Shown: one piece after another, positions 31,754 to 44,311 of the stretch | How positions within the stretch are numbered: position 1 is the first letter of the stretch | Layout of the letters: each line of letters starts with the position of its first letter | Assembly: GCA_009767595.1 (NCBI GenBank) | Contig: VSDK01018836.1 | Coordinates: 669,007 to 733,006 of the forward strand | Direction of reading: 5' to 3' | Origin: Symbiodinium kawagutii | Taxonomy: Eukaryota; Sar; Dinophyceae; Suessiales; Symbiodiniaceae | DNA: 64,000 bases | Program-made: the position numbers and the translations under genes | The notes under the pieces: generated by a model | Database searches by the model: none | What the model was told of the DNA's origin: nothing | The model's input: the letters and a program-made list of their open reading frames with translations, nothing else

Positions 31754-32046
31754 GTTGGGAAATTTGAGATCAAATAGGTTTTTACTGTAATTATATGGTG
31801 AATCGTTGTGAAACGTTTCTATTCTGTCTCAACTTTGTTTCCGAGAATGTGGCAAAATGACAGGAGATGACATGCTCATGTGGAGGATCACATGCTTATG
31901 TGACGTAAGTTTTTGTTGCTTCATAGTAGTTGGAGAAAGAAACATCTCAGCAGTGCCACATGGACCCTTTCGCTACTGACAGTTCGGACTTGCCACCGAA
32001 GGGAGATAGCTGGTACCAAGATTTGCCACCAAGGTCTCGCAACGGA

Positions 32047-32436
32047 TCAACTAACCAGAGATCTCGAAGATCGCCACCAACAACAACGACGTCGTAACAA
32101 GAACAACAACGACGTAGTCACAAGAACAACAACGACCCCGTAACAAGTACAGAGCAACGTCCCGCCGAAGTAAACCATCGCGTTTTCAAGTGAACCAGTT
32201 CTGGAGTACCATTCTACTTCAGCATCTTCCATTCTACTGGGCCCAAATCATGGGGATTTCAGCATTCCCACCAAGCCGCCAGGAAAACTGTACTCTCCGC
32301 CCAGCTGACTTCCGCTTAGCGCCAACTGAGACGCCCTGCAGCCAAGTACATCTGAGAAAACTTCGGCATAAACACCTCGGCCGCGGTCACCCCAAAACTG
32401 TGGTAAAGTATGTAAACGCAGGTCTATCTTCCTCAT
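32047..32436 (-). CDS. coding stretch with an in-frame TGA, unknown protein
   Basis: Two protein-like stretches in one minus frame are separated by a single TGA near 32,243: first GRGVYAEVFSDVLGCRASQL and GEYSFPGGLVGMLKSP, then MEDAEVEWYSRTGSLENAMV and YFGGTLLCTCYG. The stop may lie in a small intron or mark decay. The distal end runs into an imperfect GTT/GTC repeat (32,060-32,140). Confidence 0.48.
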
Positions 32437-32864
32437 GAAAGCGAAGGATGAACAAGATATAGTGATATTTGCCCATCATCAGGATTCTTGGTAATGATCA
32501 CCTGTACGAATGTTATGCTTTTTAATGCACACTTTCAACCTGATCATTGTGAGCTGAGCCTCATGCAGAATCACATTATGGTATATCATGGTGACCTAGC
32601 TATAGGTGAGATCCCCAAAACTCTGCGAGGATTGATGGTGAAGTTGGGGGGTATATTTGAAACCTTGAGGGTAAATAACTGGTGGCTGTATGATTGTTTC
32701 AGATTCAAAAAATAGATATCATTGAACATCAGAATCATATCAGTAAGTTTTGCCATGTGGTAAGTGGGAATGTTGCGTGATGATGCCTGGTATTGTTGGC
32801 TGTGGTATGCAGGCCAGGCTTTGTCACTCTCAAAAGGTAAACCAAGAAAATGTCCGACTGTCAA

Positions 32865-32998
32865 CAAAATGGGTGTTTCTCAAAATAGTGAACCCTATGG
32901 AACCCCCAAAGTTGTGGTTAAGTTATTTCATTACTTTAAATTGTTGATAGAATGGATGAATTGAGGGTACCCCTATGACTTGAGAAACCACCAAATGC
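32865..32998. repeat. inverted-repeat element, family A
   Basis: Left 'gggtgtttctcaaaatagtg' and right 'ggtacccctatgacttgagaaaccacc' are inverted copies. The interior is diverged. Confidence 0.6.
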
Positions 32999-33059
32999 GT
33001 TTCTTGCACGGCATGTGTTTTCGACGAAAGCTAGCTGGTGACAATGGCCGTAGTACTGT

Positions 33060-33474
33060 CATGGATCACGACTGACGCTTATACAATGATGATTCATCAT
33101 GATGGTTGGTGATGGTGGTCAGTGGTTGATCGATGGTTGATGACCGATGGATATGACATGGTATGACCAACCAAGCAACATGATGGGACCAGGTTTCATC
33201 TGCCCTGGTTCCTGGTATCTCAGCTTGTCAGCCAAGCAACCATCATCCAACCACTGAGGCCGATTGACCATCCAGCTATAACTCAGCATCACCATTCTCA
33301 ACACCCAAAATCAACCATCCACGTATCAACTAAGCAAAGATCAACCATCACCAAGCATCCACTACCCTTCCACTTGTAATAGGTAACCAACCCCAGTTAC
33401 ATCTAGCTGGTAGAAACCAGCCGGGTACTAGTTCATTCTAACTGGAAGCAAAGGGATCACTCACCACATCACAT
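33060..33474. repeat. decayed 'gatggttga / aaccatca' repeats
   Basis: First TGATGGTT-type on the plus strand (33,085-33,140), then ACCATC-type (33,240-33,370). No exon seen. Confidence 0.6.
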
Positions 33475-33845
33475 CAGCAAGCAACACCATTATCCACCAT
33501 CACGAACCATCACCAACCATCACGAACCATCACCAACCATCACTACCCATCACCAACCATCACTAACCATCACTATCATCACCAACCATCAATAACCATC
33601 ACCAACCATCACTAACCATCACCAACCATCACTAACCATCACTATCATCACCAACCATCACTAACCATCACCAACCATCACTAACCATTACGAACCATCG
33701 CCAACCATCATTGACCATCACTCACCATCATTAACCATCATCAAACATCACTAACTATCATGAACCATCGCCAACCATCGCCAACCATCATTAAGAATCA
33801 CTAACCATCACTAAGCCTCACTCAGCCTCACTCAGCATCTCCACG
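33475..33845. repeat. satellite, CCATCA orientation, 10-20-bp units
   Basis: Alternating 'aaccatcacc' and 'aaccatcact' units with variants. The motif is the reverse complement of the TGATGGTT unit on the other side of 33,960. Confidence 0.9.
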
Positions 33846-33965
33846 CGCCCCAGGGGCAAATCCGAAGCCATCGATGGGTGGCCCCAAGCCCGGCCAGAAG
33901 GGCGGCGCACGCGAGCGCGTGGTGGCCTCACCGTGGTGCCACCACGATGGTGGTGTCGTTGATAG
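33846..33965. other. GC-rich spacer at the satellite strand switch
   Basis: About 120 bp of GC-rich unique sequence (caggggcaaatccgaag to cgtggtgccaccacgatgg) between the two oppositely oriented satellite blocks. No open exon with splice sites could be assigned. Confidence 0.5.
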
Positions 33966-33984
33966 TGGCTGTTGGTGATCATAG

Positions 33985-34120
33985 TGGTAAAATGTCATGG
34001 TTAATGAAGGTTAATGAAGGGAGTGGGTTAATGAAGCTTAATGATGGTTATTGATAGTGAATGATGGTTAATGAAGCTTAATGATGGTTATTGATAGTGA
34101 ATGATGGTAAATGAAGGTTG
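33985..34120. repeat. irregular 20-bp satellite monomers
   Basis: Variants of 'atgatggttattgatagtga' and 'atgaagcttaatgatggtta' before the regular array starts. Confidence 0.85.
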
Positions 34121-37100
34121 ATGATGGTTATTGATAGTGAATGATGGTGTTTGATGGTTAATGATGGTTATTAATAGTGAATGATGGTAAATGAAGGTTG
34201 ATGATGGTTATTGATAGTGAATGATGGTGTTTGATGGTTAATGATGGTTATTAATAGTGAATGATGGTAAATGAAGGTTGATGATGGTTATTGATAGTGA
34301 ATGATGGTGTTTGATGGTTAATGATGGTTATTAATAGTGAATGATGGTAAATGAAGGTTGATGATGGTTATTGATAGTGAATGATGGTGTTTGATGGTTA
34401 ATGATGGTTATTAATAGTGAATGATGGTAAATGAAGGTTGATGATGGTTATTGATAGTGAATGATGGTGTTTGATGGTTAATGATGGTTATTAATAGTGA
34501 ATGATGGTAAATGAAGGTTGATGATGGTTATTGATAGTGAATGATGGTGTTTGATGGTTAATGATGGTTATTAATAGTGAATGATGGTAAATGAAGGTTG
34601 ATGATGGTTATTGATAGTGAATGATGGTGTTTGATGGTTAATGATGGTTATTAATAGTGAATGATGGTAAATGAAGGTTGATGATGGTTATTGATAGTGA
34701 ATGATGGTGTTTGATGGTTAATGATGGTTATTAATAGTGAATGATGGTAAATGAAGGTTGATGATGGTTATTGATAGTGAATGATGGTGTTTGATGGTTA
34801 ATGATGGTTATTAATAGTGAATGATGGTAAATGAAGGTTGATGATGGTTATTGATAGTGAATGATGGTGTTTGATGGTTAATGATGGTTATTAATAGTGA
34901 ATGATGGTAAATGAAGGTTGATGATGGTTATTGATAGTGAATGATGGTGTTTGATGGTTAATGATGGTTATTAATAGTGAATGATGGTAAATGAAGGTTG
35001 ATGATGGTTATTGATAGTGAATGATGGTGTTTGATGGTTAATGATGGTTATTAATAGTGAATGATGGTAAATGAAGGTTGATGATGGTTATTGATAGTGA
35101 ATGATGGTGTTTGATGGTTAATGATGGTTATTAATAGTGAATGATGGTAAATGAAGGTTGATGATGGTTATTGATAGTGAATGATGGTGTTTGATGGTTA
35201 ATGATGGTTATTAATAGTGAATGATGGTAAATGAAGGTTGATGATGGTTATTGATAGTGAATGATGGTGTTTGATGGTTAATGATGGTTATTAATAGTGA
35301 ATGATGGTAAATGAAGGTTGATGATGGTTATTGATAGTGAATGATGGTGTTTGATGGTTAATGATGGTTATTAATAGTGAATGATGGTAAATGAAGGTTG
35401 ATGATGGTTATTGATAGTGAATGATGGTGTTTGATGGTTAATGATGGTTATTAATAGTGAATGATGGTAAATGAAGGTTGATGATGGTTATTGATAGTGA
35501 ATGATGGTGTTTGATGGTTAATGATGGTTATTAATAGTGAATGATGGTAAATGAAGGTTGATGATGGTTATTGATAGTGAATGATGGTGTTTGATGGTTA
35601 ATGATGGTTATTAATAGTGAATGATGGTAAATGAAGGTTGATGATGGTTATTGATAGTGAATGATGGTGTTTGATGGTTAATGATGGTTATTAATAGTGA
35701 ATGATGGTAAATGAAGGTTGATGATGGTTATTGATAGTGAATGATGGTGTTTGATGGTTAATGATGGTTATTAATAGTGAATGATGGTAAATGAAGGTTG
35801 ATGATGGTTATTGATAGTGAATGATGGTGTTTGATGGTTAATGATGGTTATTAATAGTGAATGATGGTAAATGAAGGTTGATGATGGTTATTGATAGTGA
35901 ATGATGGTGTTTGATGGTTAATGATGGTTATTAATAGTGAATGATGGTAAATGAAGGTTGATGATGGTTATTGATAGTGAATGATGGTGTTTGATGGTTA
36001 ATGATGGTTATTAATAGTGAATGATGGTAAATGAAGGTTGATGATGGTTATTGATAGTGAATGATGGTGTTTGATGGTTAATGATGGTTATTAATAGTGA
36101 ATGATGGTAAATGAAGGTTGATGATGGTTATTGATAGTGAATGATGGTGTTTGATGGTTAATGATGGTTATTAATAGTGAATGATGGTAAATGAAGGTTG
36201 ATGATGGTTATTGATAGTGAATGATGGTGTTTGATGGTTAATGATGGTTATTAATAGTGAATGATGGTAAATGAAGGTTGATGATGGTTATTGATAGTGA
36301 ATGATGGTGTTTGATGGTTAATGATGGTTATTAATAGTGAATGATGGTAAATGAAGGTTGATGATGGTTATTGATAGTGAATGATGGTGTTTGATGGTTA
36401 ATGATGGTTATTAATAGTGAATGATGGTAAATGAAGGTTGATGATGGTTATTGATAGTGAATGATGGTGTTTGATGGTTAATGATGGTTATTAATAGTGA
36501 ATGATGGTAAATGAAGGTTGATGATGGTTATTGATAGTGAATGATGGTGTTTGATGGTTAATGATGGTTATTAATAGTGAATGATGGTAAATGAAGGTTG
36601 ATGATGGTTATTGATAGTGAATGATGGTGTTTGATGGTTAATGATGGTTATTAATAGTGAATGATGGTAAATGAAGGTTGATGATGGTTATTGATAGTGA
36701 ATGATGGTGTTTGATGGTTAATGATGGTTATTAATAGTGAATGATGGTAAATGAAGGTTGATGATGGTTATTGATAGTGAATGATGGTGTTTGATGGTTA
36801 ATGATGGTTATTAATAGTGAATGATGGTAAATGAAGGTTGATGATGGTTATTGATAGTGAATGATGGTGTTTGATGGTTAATGATGGTTATTAATAGTGA
36901 ATGATGGTAAATGAAGGTTGATGATGGTTATTGATAGTGAATGATGGTGTTTGATGGTTAATGATGGTTATTAATAGTGAATGATGGTAAATGAAGGTTG
37001 ATGATGGTTATTGATAGTGAATGATGGTGTTTGATGGTTAATGATGGTTATTAATAGTGAATGATGGTAAATGAAGGTTGATGATGGTTATTGATAGTGA

Positions 37101-37960
37101 ATGATGGTGTTTGATGGTTAATGATGGTTATTAATAGTGAATGATGGTAAATGAAGGTTGATGATGGTTATTGATAGTGAATGATGGTGTTTGATGGTTA
37201 ATGATGGTTATTAATAGTGAATGATGGTAAATGAAGGTTGATGATGGTTATTGATAGTGAATGATGGTGTTTGATGGTTAATGATGGTTATTAATAGTGA
37301 ATGATGGTAAATGAAGGTTGATGATGGTTATTGATAGTGAATGATGGTGTTTGATGGTTAATGATGGTTATTAATAGTGAATGATGGTAAATGAAGGTTG
37401 ATGATGGTTATTGATAGTGAATGATGGTGTTTGATGGTTAATGATGGTTATTAATAGTGAATGATGGTAAATGAAGGTTGATGATGGTTATTGATAGTGA
37501 ATGATGGTGTTTGATGGTTAATGATGGTTATTAATAGTGAATGATGGTAAATGAAGGTTGATGATGGTTATTGATAGTGAATGATGGTGTTTGATGGTTA
37601 ATGATGGTTATTAATAGTGAATGATGGTAAATGAAGGTTGATGATGGTTATTGATAGTGAATGATGGTGTTTGATGGTTAATGATGGTTATTAATAGTGA
37701 ATGATGGTAAATGAAGGTTGATGATGGTTATTGATAGTGAATGATGGTGTTTGATGGTTAATGATGGTTATTAATAGTGAATGATGGTAAATGAAGGTTG
37801 ATGATGGTTATTGATAGTGAATGATGGTGTTTGATGGTTAATGATGGTTATTAATAGTGAATGATGGTAAATGAAGGTTGATGATGGTTATTGATAGTGA
37901 ATGATGGTGTTTGATGGTTAATGATGGTTATTGATAGTGAATGATGGTAAATGAAGGTTG
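34121..37960. repeat. 80-bp higher-order satellite array, 48 units
   Basis: Each 80-bp unit is four related 20-bp monomers: atgatggttattgatagtga, atgatggtgtttgatggtta, atgatggttattaatagtga and atgatggtaaatgaaggttg. By eye, 47 consecutive units are identical; the 48th (37,881-37,960) differs by one base (ttaatagtga becomes ttgatagtga). There is no open frame of note. Confidence 0.97.
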
Positions 37961-38340
37961 ATGATGGTTATTGATAGTGAATGATGGTTAATGAAGGTTA
38001 ATGATGGTTATTGATAGTGAATGATGGTAAATGAAGGTTGATGATGGTTATTGATAGTGAATGATGGTAAATGAAGGTTGATGATGGTTATTGATAGTGA
38101 ATGATGGTAAATGAAGGTTGATGATGGTTATTGATAGTGAATGATGGTAAATGAAGGTTGATGATGGTTATTGATAGTGAATGATGGTAAATGAAGGTTG
38201 ATGATGGTTATTGATAGTGAATGATGGTAAATGAAGGTTGATGATGGTTATTGATAGTGAATGATGGTTAATGAAGGTTAATGATGGTTATGGATGGTGA
38301 ATGATGATTAATGAAGGTTAATGATGGTTGATGATAGTTC
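37961..38340. repeat. 40-bp satellite variant, edge of the array
   Basis: Mostly two-monomer (40-bp) units, atgatggttattgatagtga plus atgatggtaaatgaaggttg, then increasingly diverged copies. This is the expected older margin of the 80-bp array. Confidence 0.9.
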
Positions 38341-38485
38341 TTCAATGGTTATTGATAGTTAATGATGGTTTTTGATGGTTATTGGCGGTTAATGTGGGTA
38401 TGATGATGGCTAGTTGGTGGTTCATTGATAAATGCTTTTTGGCAAATTCATGGTTACTTGATAATTGATGAAGAGCTGATGACTA

Positions 38486-38692
38486 ATGGTAGCGGAAAGT
38501 GCTACTTTATACGCTCATTTGACGCCGATGGTTGATAATCACGATGGTCTAGGGAATAGCGACTATATACTACTGTACTCATTGATCGTTGGGATTCCGT
38601 TGCAATTCCATTGTTTTCAAGTCTTTGGTGGTGGTGGTTGTGGTGGTGGTGGTGGCTTTTTTCTGTTTCTAACCATAGCAACCAATGTTTAA
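38486..38692 (+). CDS. doubtful ORF
   Basis: The plus frame ends in a (GGT)n-encoded glycine run. The first part (LGNSDYILLYSLIVGIPLQF) could be coding, but no acceptor or donor supports it. Confidence 0.18.
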   Translation: MVAESATLYAHLTPMVDNHDGLGNSDYILLYSLIVGIPLQFHCFQVFGGGGCGGGGGFFLFLTIATNV

Positions 38693-39194
38693 ATAATTGA
38701 CGGGTTTAGTCTAACAAAGAGGATCAACCATGAATAATGGTGGAATCTGAATTGGTGATGGATTGATCGGGATCGGGCTGAATGATAAGCTGTGACCATT
38801 TGTGATCGATGATGAAAATGGCCATCATTCTGACGACAAAGAACTAGATAAACATGAGTAGGAAAAGGAAACCATCAACAATTCTATTGGTTTCTCACAC
38901 TAATTTCTAACCATCATTGACCATCAATAAGCTCGGGGAGCATCCATATACTTACCAAAATCAGTATCACTCAGCATTCCATATACCATCATAAACTATC
39001 ATCAGCAACCAAAATGATCACCCATCACTGACCACAATCAGTCTCAAAAGCAAGCCTCTTCAAACGTCAATAACCATCATCAACCAACCCATGTGAGCTG
39101 ATGGCTAACCAACCGTCAACCAATAAGCCACCCAAGTCACAAACCATTTCACCAACTAGTCAACTAACCAATCAACCAACCAACCATACATCAA

Positions 39195-39379
39195 CCAACT
39201 AAGCAACCAACCAACCAACCAACCCTTAACCAGCCCTCAACCACCCCTTCACCACCCCTCAACCAGCCAGTACCGGGACTGAAACCCACGAACCGCTCAC
39301 CCCCCCGTGGTGTCCCGGCGTAGCTCTCCAAACTCCGATGGGCCAAGCTGGTGATGGTGATGCCGGCGTGGTGACCCAT
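39195..39379 (-). CDS. possible exon, unknown protein
   Basis: The minus frame GITITSLAHRSLESYAGTPR, GGERFVGFSPGTGWL is protein-like. Further on it becomes a G/W/V run encoded by 'ccaaccaacc' repeats. Confidence 0.33.
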
Positions 39380-40780
39380 GAACTCCTGGGACTCTTTGGG
39401 CAGTGGATGGTCGATGTTAATAAACTGGATGGTTGATATCTCTGATGTAACTTGATGATTTATGATGGGTAGAAATAACCCTCAATAGTAGAGCTGTAAT
39501 GATAATGGGGTTATATTTGTGGAAATAATAACGAATAATGAACAATAATAATTGAGGATGCTTGAGAATGGTTCATGGTCAATGGTCAATAATGATAATG
39601 GTCAATAATGAGGATTATAATGGTTATGGTAAAGGGTAGGAATTATGATCGCTTGAGAATGCTTAATGGTTGATGACAAATGGTTCATGGTCCATGGTCC
39701 ATGCTGAGTTGTCAGTTACGAGTATATAATGCTTGATAATAGTTGTTGATGATGGTTCATGGCTGACGGTAATAGTACTCACCATTGATGATAGTGATTA
39801 ATGATGCTTAATATCATGGACAAATAATGTTCTTTAATGTTGATTATATGATGCTTAATAGTAGTTAATGATAATAATTAACAAACATGATTCGTAATGA
39901 TAATGAATAATCACAAGGATTAATCATCCATGCATGAATGATAATTGTTAGTGATAAATAGTGGTCAATCAAAACAATAATATCAATATTGGTCAATGAT
40001 TGATTTATAGATTGATCATGGTAAACAATATTAAATAGTGATTATAGTACTGCAGGTTAACAATGATCATAATCGCGAATGGTAAATGAGGTTTACTGAT
40101 GGTTGACAATAGTACAGTAGTGATGGGATTCATTTGTTCCTGTGCCTTGATAATGGTTAGTAATAAAGCTTAATGACGAGTACCGTAGTGAGTAATATCG
40201 GTTAACTTTAATCGTGAGGTGTTGACGTGGCAGAAAAGTCAGCTGCTGGCATGTGGTGAAGCTGGGGGAGCCAGTTGAAAATGTGTGATCATTAAAATAG
40301 TTTGGAGTGGCTATAAATAATGGTATGCTTGACCATTAGTGGCTATTTGAGAGTACTAATGATAGTGAAGAGTGGCTATTTATAATCAGTGGCTATTAAT
40401 AGATTATTGGGTACGTTCGACTATTGGGCATGCTAAATAATAAGGGACAATCAATGGCTTATAGATCTTGTAGTAACGATTCATGATTCAGAATGGTTCA
40501 TATTGGTTGCAGTGATGAAGTTGATGGTTGAAGATTACTAATGTGATCAAACATGTTCATAGTAGCTAAAAGTGCTTGTTGACGGTTTCATAATTGTGGC
40601 GGTTGACATTGTTGCTATGCCTCAGAAAGGTGCGGAGTCACAAGGAAACAACATAGATCAAAAGAGTGAATTATAGGGCTAATGACGGTTGATAATGACT
40701 ACGGGTGATTGACAACAAGTGCTTCAGTGTTTTATGTTGATGACTGGATATCTGCTGACAGCCTGCCAGCAGTAGTTCAG
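39380..40780. other. non-coding; diverged 'aatgatgg' repeats
   Basis: AT-rich sequence dominated by decayed 'gataatggttaatga' strings. No exon-like island was found. Confidence 0.5.
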
Positions 40781-40809
40781 TAAGTCCTTGCGTCCGTGTG
40801 TCCTCACAC

Positions 40810-40854
40810 CTCTAGAACATGGTCTTTCCTGGTTGGTGCGGCTTCCATCATCAT
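40810..40854 (-). CDS. possible short exon
   Basis: Acceptor tgcttcttactccag, donor CTAGAG|GTGTGAGG. The in-phase reading is MMMEAAPTRKDHVLE. Another frame stays open to about 40,720 (RTNQERPCSRGVRTHGRKDL). The 'gaagccgcacc' core recurs near 40,930 after another possible acceptor. Confidence 0.4.
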
Positions 40855-41134
40855 CTGGAGTAAGAAGCATCTGATTCCATTCAATAGCAATTTGCCCTTG
40901 CTACCAAGTACTAAAGTGTGAAAGGTCGGTGCGGCTTCCTGGGAAACCAGTGAACAATGTGTACTACAGATCCAATCAACTGATGCATGCCATGAACTTG
41001 TTGAGCTTGCTGACCATCATCAACAATGTGTCATCATGAGTAACGATCATTCACCATAGTGAACCATCATTTCCCATGATGAACCATCATTTCCCATGAT
41101 GAACCATCACTCATCACGCTTAAGCATCCTCAAC

Positions 41135-41305
41135 CCACATGAAGATTTTTTGTCTCCCAACGCCCAGCCATCCCTTCCACCAGCCTGGAGATGCATGCAG
41201 TTAAATCCAAAGGTTCTTGGACCTTGGTGTGGTGGCAAGGCATGGGCTTCTTCCTACGACAGTAACCCCCGGTAGGCAACAAGTAGACCTTGGATGAACC
41301 GGCTC
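41135..41305 (-). CDS. internal exon, unknown protein
   Basis: 171 bp with acceptor agtaattttcaag and donor CATGTGG|GTTGAGG. It reads SSKVYLLPTGGYCRRKKPMP, then CHHTKVQEPLDLTACISRLV and EGMAGRWETKNLHV. A C-x(7)-C-H-H arrangement is visible but is not a recognised zinc finger. Same strand as the exon at 42,155. Confidence 0.68.
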
Positions 41306-41399
41306 CTTGAAAATTACTTGGAGATTCACGTTGAATGAGCAACATGGCTTATAATGAACATGCTAACATGTGTAGGAATCAGTCATTGACATCCAAGAA

Positions 41400-42030
41400 C
41401 ATCAACATATTTCGCCCATTCATTATTAACCGTTCTCAACCAGTACTAACCCTTATGAACCACTATTAATGAACCATGAATCAACCATTGACATCCGAGA
41501 ACATCAACGTTTACTACTATTGACCAACCTTATTAAACACTACGATCAGTAAGATAATTAAGGCCCATGAGAGGATTAATCAAACATCACCCTTGATTAC
41601 AACTCATGGGCATCCCAACATTAAACTTGAGGGGATTAATCCCCTGAGTTACCACTAAAATCAACCATTCATCAACCACTAGAAACCATTGCAATTAGCA
41701 CCAAACATTAACCGCATAATCAACCACCATTATGGATCACTATTACTTAAGCACTATGATCAACCACTAATCAACCCCTAATCAACCATTAATGAACCAC
41801 TCATCAACCATTAATGAACCACTAATCAACCATTAATGAACCATTAATCAACCATTAATCAACCATTCATCAAACATTAATCAACCATTAATCAACCGTT
41901 GGCTCATATTATTTCACCCTTGTTAACCACAATCGTGGATCACTATGATCAACCATTAATCAACCATTGATCAACCATCAATTAACCATCAATTGACCAT
42001 CAATTCATATCACCCACCTGGCCTGTCACC
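41400..42030. repeat. 'aatcaaccatt' repeat-rich region
   Basis: Loosely tandem 'aaccattaatcaaccatt' with interruptions, densest at 41,650-41,990. No exon seen. Confidence 0.75.
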
Positions 42031-42154
42031 ATTGTTGGTTATAAGGCTAATAAGCTAAGTTCATAGCCGTAACCATATTCGTAACCCCTATTAGGAACCA
42101 TAAATCAACCATGTTTGACTAATTTCCATTGGTTACCATTCCTCAACCATTGAC

Positions 42155-42309
42155 CTCCCATCCCGCCCCTGAGACTCCGCGCCCAGCAACATCCCTCGGA
42201 GGCTCATGGGCTTCGGACACCGCGCCCGGGCGATGTGCAGCCGCGCGTCCGTGATGGCCAACCTCCGGGGTGTCAGCCCGTGGCAGCCCCATAGCACAGC
42301 AGCCCCTGG
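42155..42309 (-). CDS. internal exon, unknown protein
   Basis: Very GC-rich, with acceptor caaaaacgcag and donor GGGAG|GTCAAT. It reads PGAAVLWGCHGLTPRRLAIT, then DARLHIARARCPKPMSLRGM and LLGAESQGRDG. The other minus frames contain stops. Function unknown. Confidence 0.7.
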
Positions 42310-43149
42310 CTGCGTTTTTGTTGTTTCATAGTGGTTCACAATAGTCAGTTCTGATTAGATATGGTTTTGATATTTGTCCATGTCAGAATGTTCACGTATA
42401 ATGGTTCTCACCATTTCCAATATATAATTGTCAAATGATGGATTCATAATCATTTGTTTTGATAAACACTGATGCACAATATCTGTTCATGACTCATCAT
42501 GAGTTTTATAGTGGTTCATATTCATAATCCTCAAACGTATGTGTCGGAACTTTGCAATTATGGTTCCTAATAGTTCATGACGATGGCCCTGAAAGCTTAG
42601 TTGTGGTTCGCGATGGTGTAGAATGATCCAATTTTGTTGATAACAAGCAATTACAACTAACCTGTGTCGTATCTCTACCAATCTGGCCAAATGTGACTAG
42701 TAGATCCAAGTTTGTGCCGCTTTGGTACCCGACGCCAAACGTGGCAAGTCCACAACAAGGAATACCTCTAATTCAGAGGCTTCAGAAAAAAAACAAACTC
42801 CTGACATATCCTAACAGAAAAACACTGAAAAAAACATCCTATCCCAGTGTAACAAGAAACATCTGATTGAAGTAGAAAAAAATGCTGTAGCGGAATGACC
42901 CACATCCGACAAGGCATCACAGGCCCCATCAAGTAACCAACCAAGCGTCCAACACAGCTACCCACAATGCCAAGCCCTAACCAGTCATAAGTTGGTTTGT
43001 GCCTAACTTAGCTTGGGTCAACGACCATTTGCACGGGTTTCAAGCCAATATCTTTGTACCATATCCATCTTGTTGTTGATGAATGAATACCCCCTGTCAT
43101 TAGCGAACCAACCGACCAACCGATCAAGCAGCCAACCCTCCAACCAAGC

Positions 43150-43300
43150 AACAAGGAGGTGTAGTTGAAGGGATCGGTAAAGTGCCCGATCTCCTGCAAC
43201 CTGAGAAACATCCAGGAATCATTAATGGGCAATCATGGCACTGATAAAATGCGGATTCACAGGTATTCTTTGGATATAATTGCTGATGTTTTTCCACATC
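43150..43300 (-). CDS. possible exon, Cys-rich
   Basis: The minus frame DVEKHQQLYPKNTCESAFYQ, CHDCPLMIPGCFSGCRRSGT has five cysteines in 25 residues. A shifted frame (YIQRIPVNPHFISAMIAH) competes. Upstream the frame enters a (GGT/AGT)n repeat, which is not coding. Confidence 0.42.
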
Positions 43301-43304
43301 AGCA

Positions 43305-43402
43305 GCTCTGGTAGTGGTAGCGGTAGTGGCAGTGGTAGTGGTAGTGGTTGTGGTACTGGTACTGGTTGTGTTAGTGGTTGTGGTAGCGGTAGTGGTAGTG
43401 GT
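43305..43402. repeat. (GGT/AGT)n microsatellite
   Basis: 'ggtagtggtagcggtagtgg' and variants. It lies just left of the telomere-like element. Confidence 0.9.
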
Positions 43403-43416
43403 AAAGTACAGTAGGA

Positions 43417-43754
43417 GTAATAATACGACCAATTCCCACCCTTTGCCCGGAAACTTACAAGTGCACAATCGCTTGTCATACTGGACCCTCAGATTCCTGC
43501 GCAGGCCCGCTGTTTTTTGCTTCTCAACCGAAAAACTGGAAACCCTAAACCTCAAACCCTAAAACCCTAAACCCTAAAAACCCTAAAAACCCTAAAAACC
43601 TAAACCCGAAAACCATAAACTGTAAACCACAAAGTCCTAAAGCACAAATCGTTGCGTATAGCCAACGTTTTCGTAATTTCTCCAAGTTGCTCAGTGTTAT
43701 ACTGTGGTACAATGTTCAAGTTTCCGGGCAAAGGGTGTGAATTGCGCGTAATAA

Positions 43755-43757
<3 letters not shown>
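43417..43757. repeat. dispersed element with telomere-like core, copy 2 (inverted), with inverted ends
   Basis: CCCTAAA/CCCTAAAAA repeats (43,540-43,620) are flanked by 'cctgcgcaggcccg' on the left and 'tgcgtatagcc' on the right, the reverse of copy 1 at 26.7 kb. The outer ends, 43,417-43,469 and 43,708-43,757, are inverted copies of each other sharing tttccgggcaaagggtg and gtaataatac. Confidence 0.75.
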
Positions 43758-44040
<283 letters not shown>

Positions 44041-44224
44041 AGCAGGAGCAGGAGCAGGAGCAGCAGCAGTAATTAATAATAATAGTAGTAGTTACTTTTG
44101 TTGTTGTTGTAGTTGTTGTTGGAATCGCAGTAGGAGTTGTAGTAGTCGTAGTAGGAGAAGAAGTAGCAGCGTCAGTAGCAATAGTAGCATTGTTTGTCGA
44201 TGTCATTGCTGTGTGTAACGATCG

Positions 44225-44311
44225 GGTCGGTGCCAACTGACTGGAAACGAATACTATGTTGTTGGATTGGTACCAGCCCGGCAAAGTGATGATTTTGATC
44301 TTCTTTTCCAA
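44225..44311 (-). CDS. possible short exon
   Basis: The minus frame KKIKIITLPGWYQSNNIVFV, SSQLAPTRS precedes repeat-derived sequence. Weak splice context. Confidence 0.3.

Noticed and set aside
34121..37960. CRISPR-like regular repeats
   Set aside because: Head-to-tail satellite without unique spacers, in a eukaryotic setting.
43540..43620. Chromosome end (true telomere)
   Set aside because: The telomere-like repeats are short, degenerate and internal, and share unique flanks with another internal copy.
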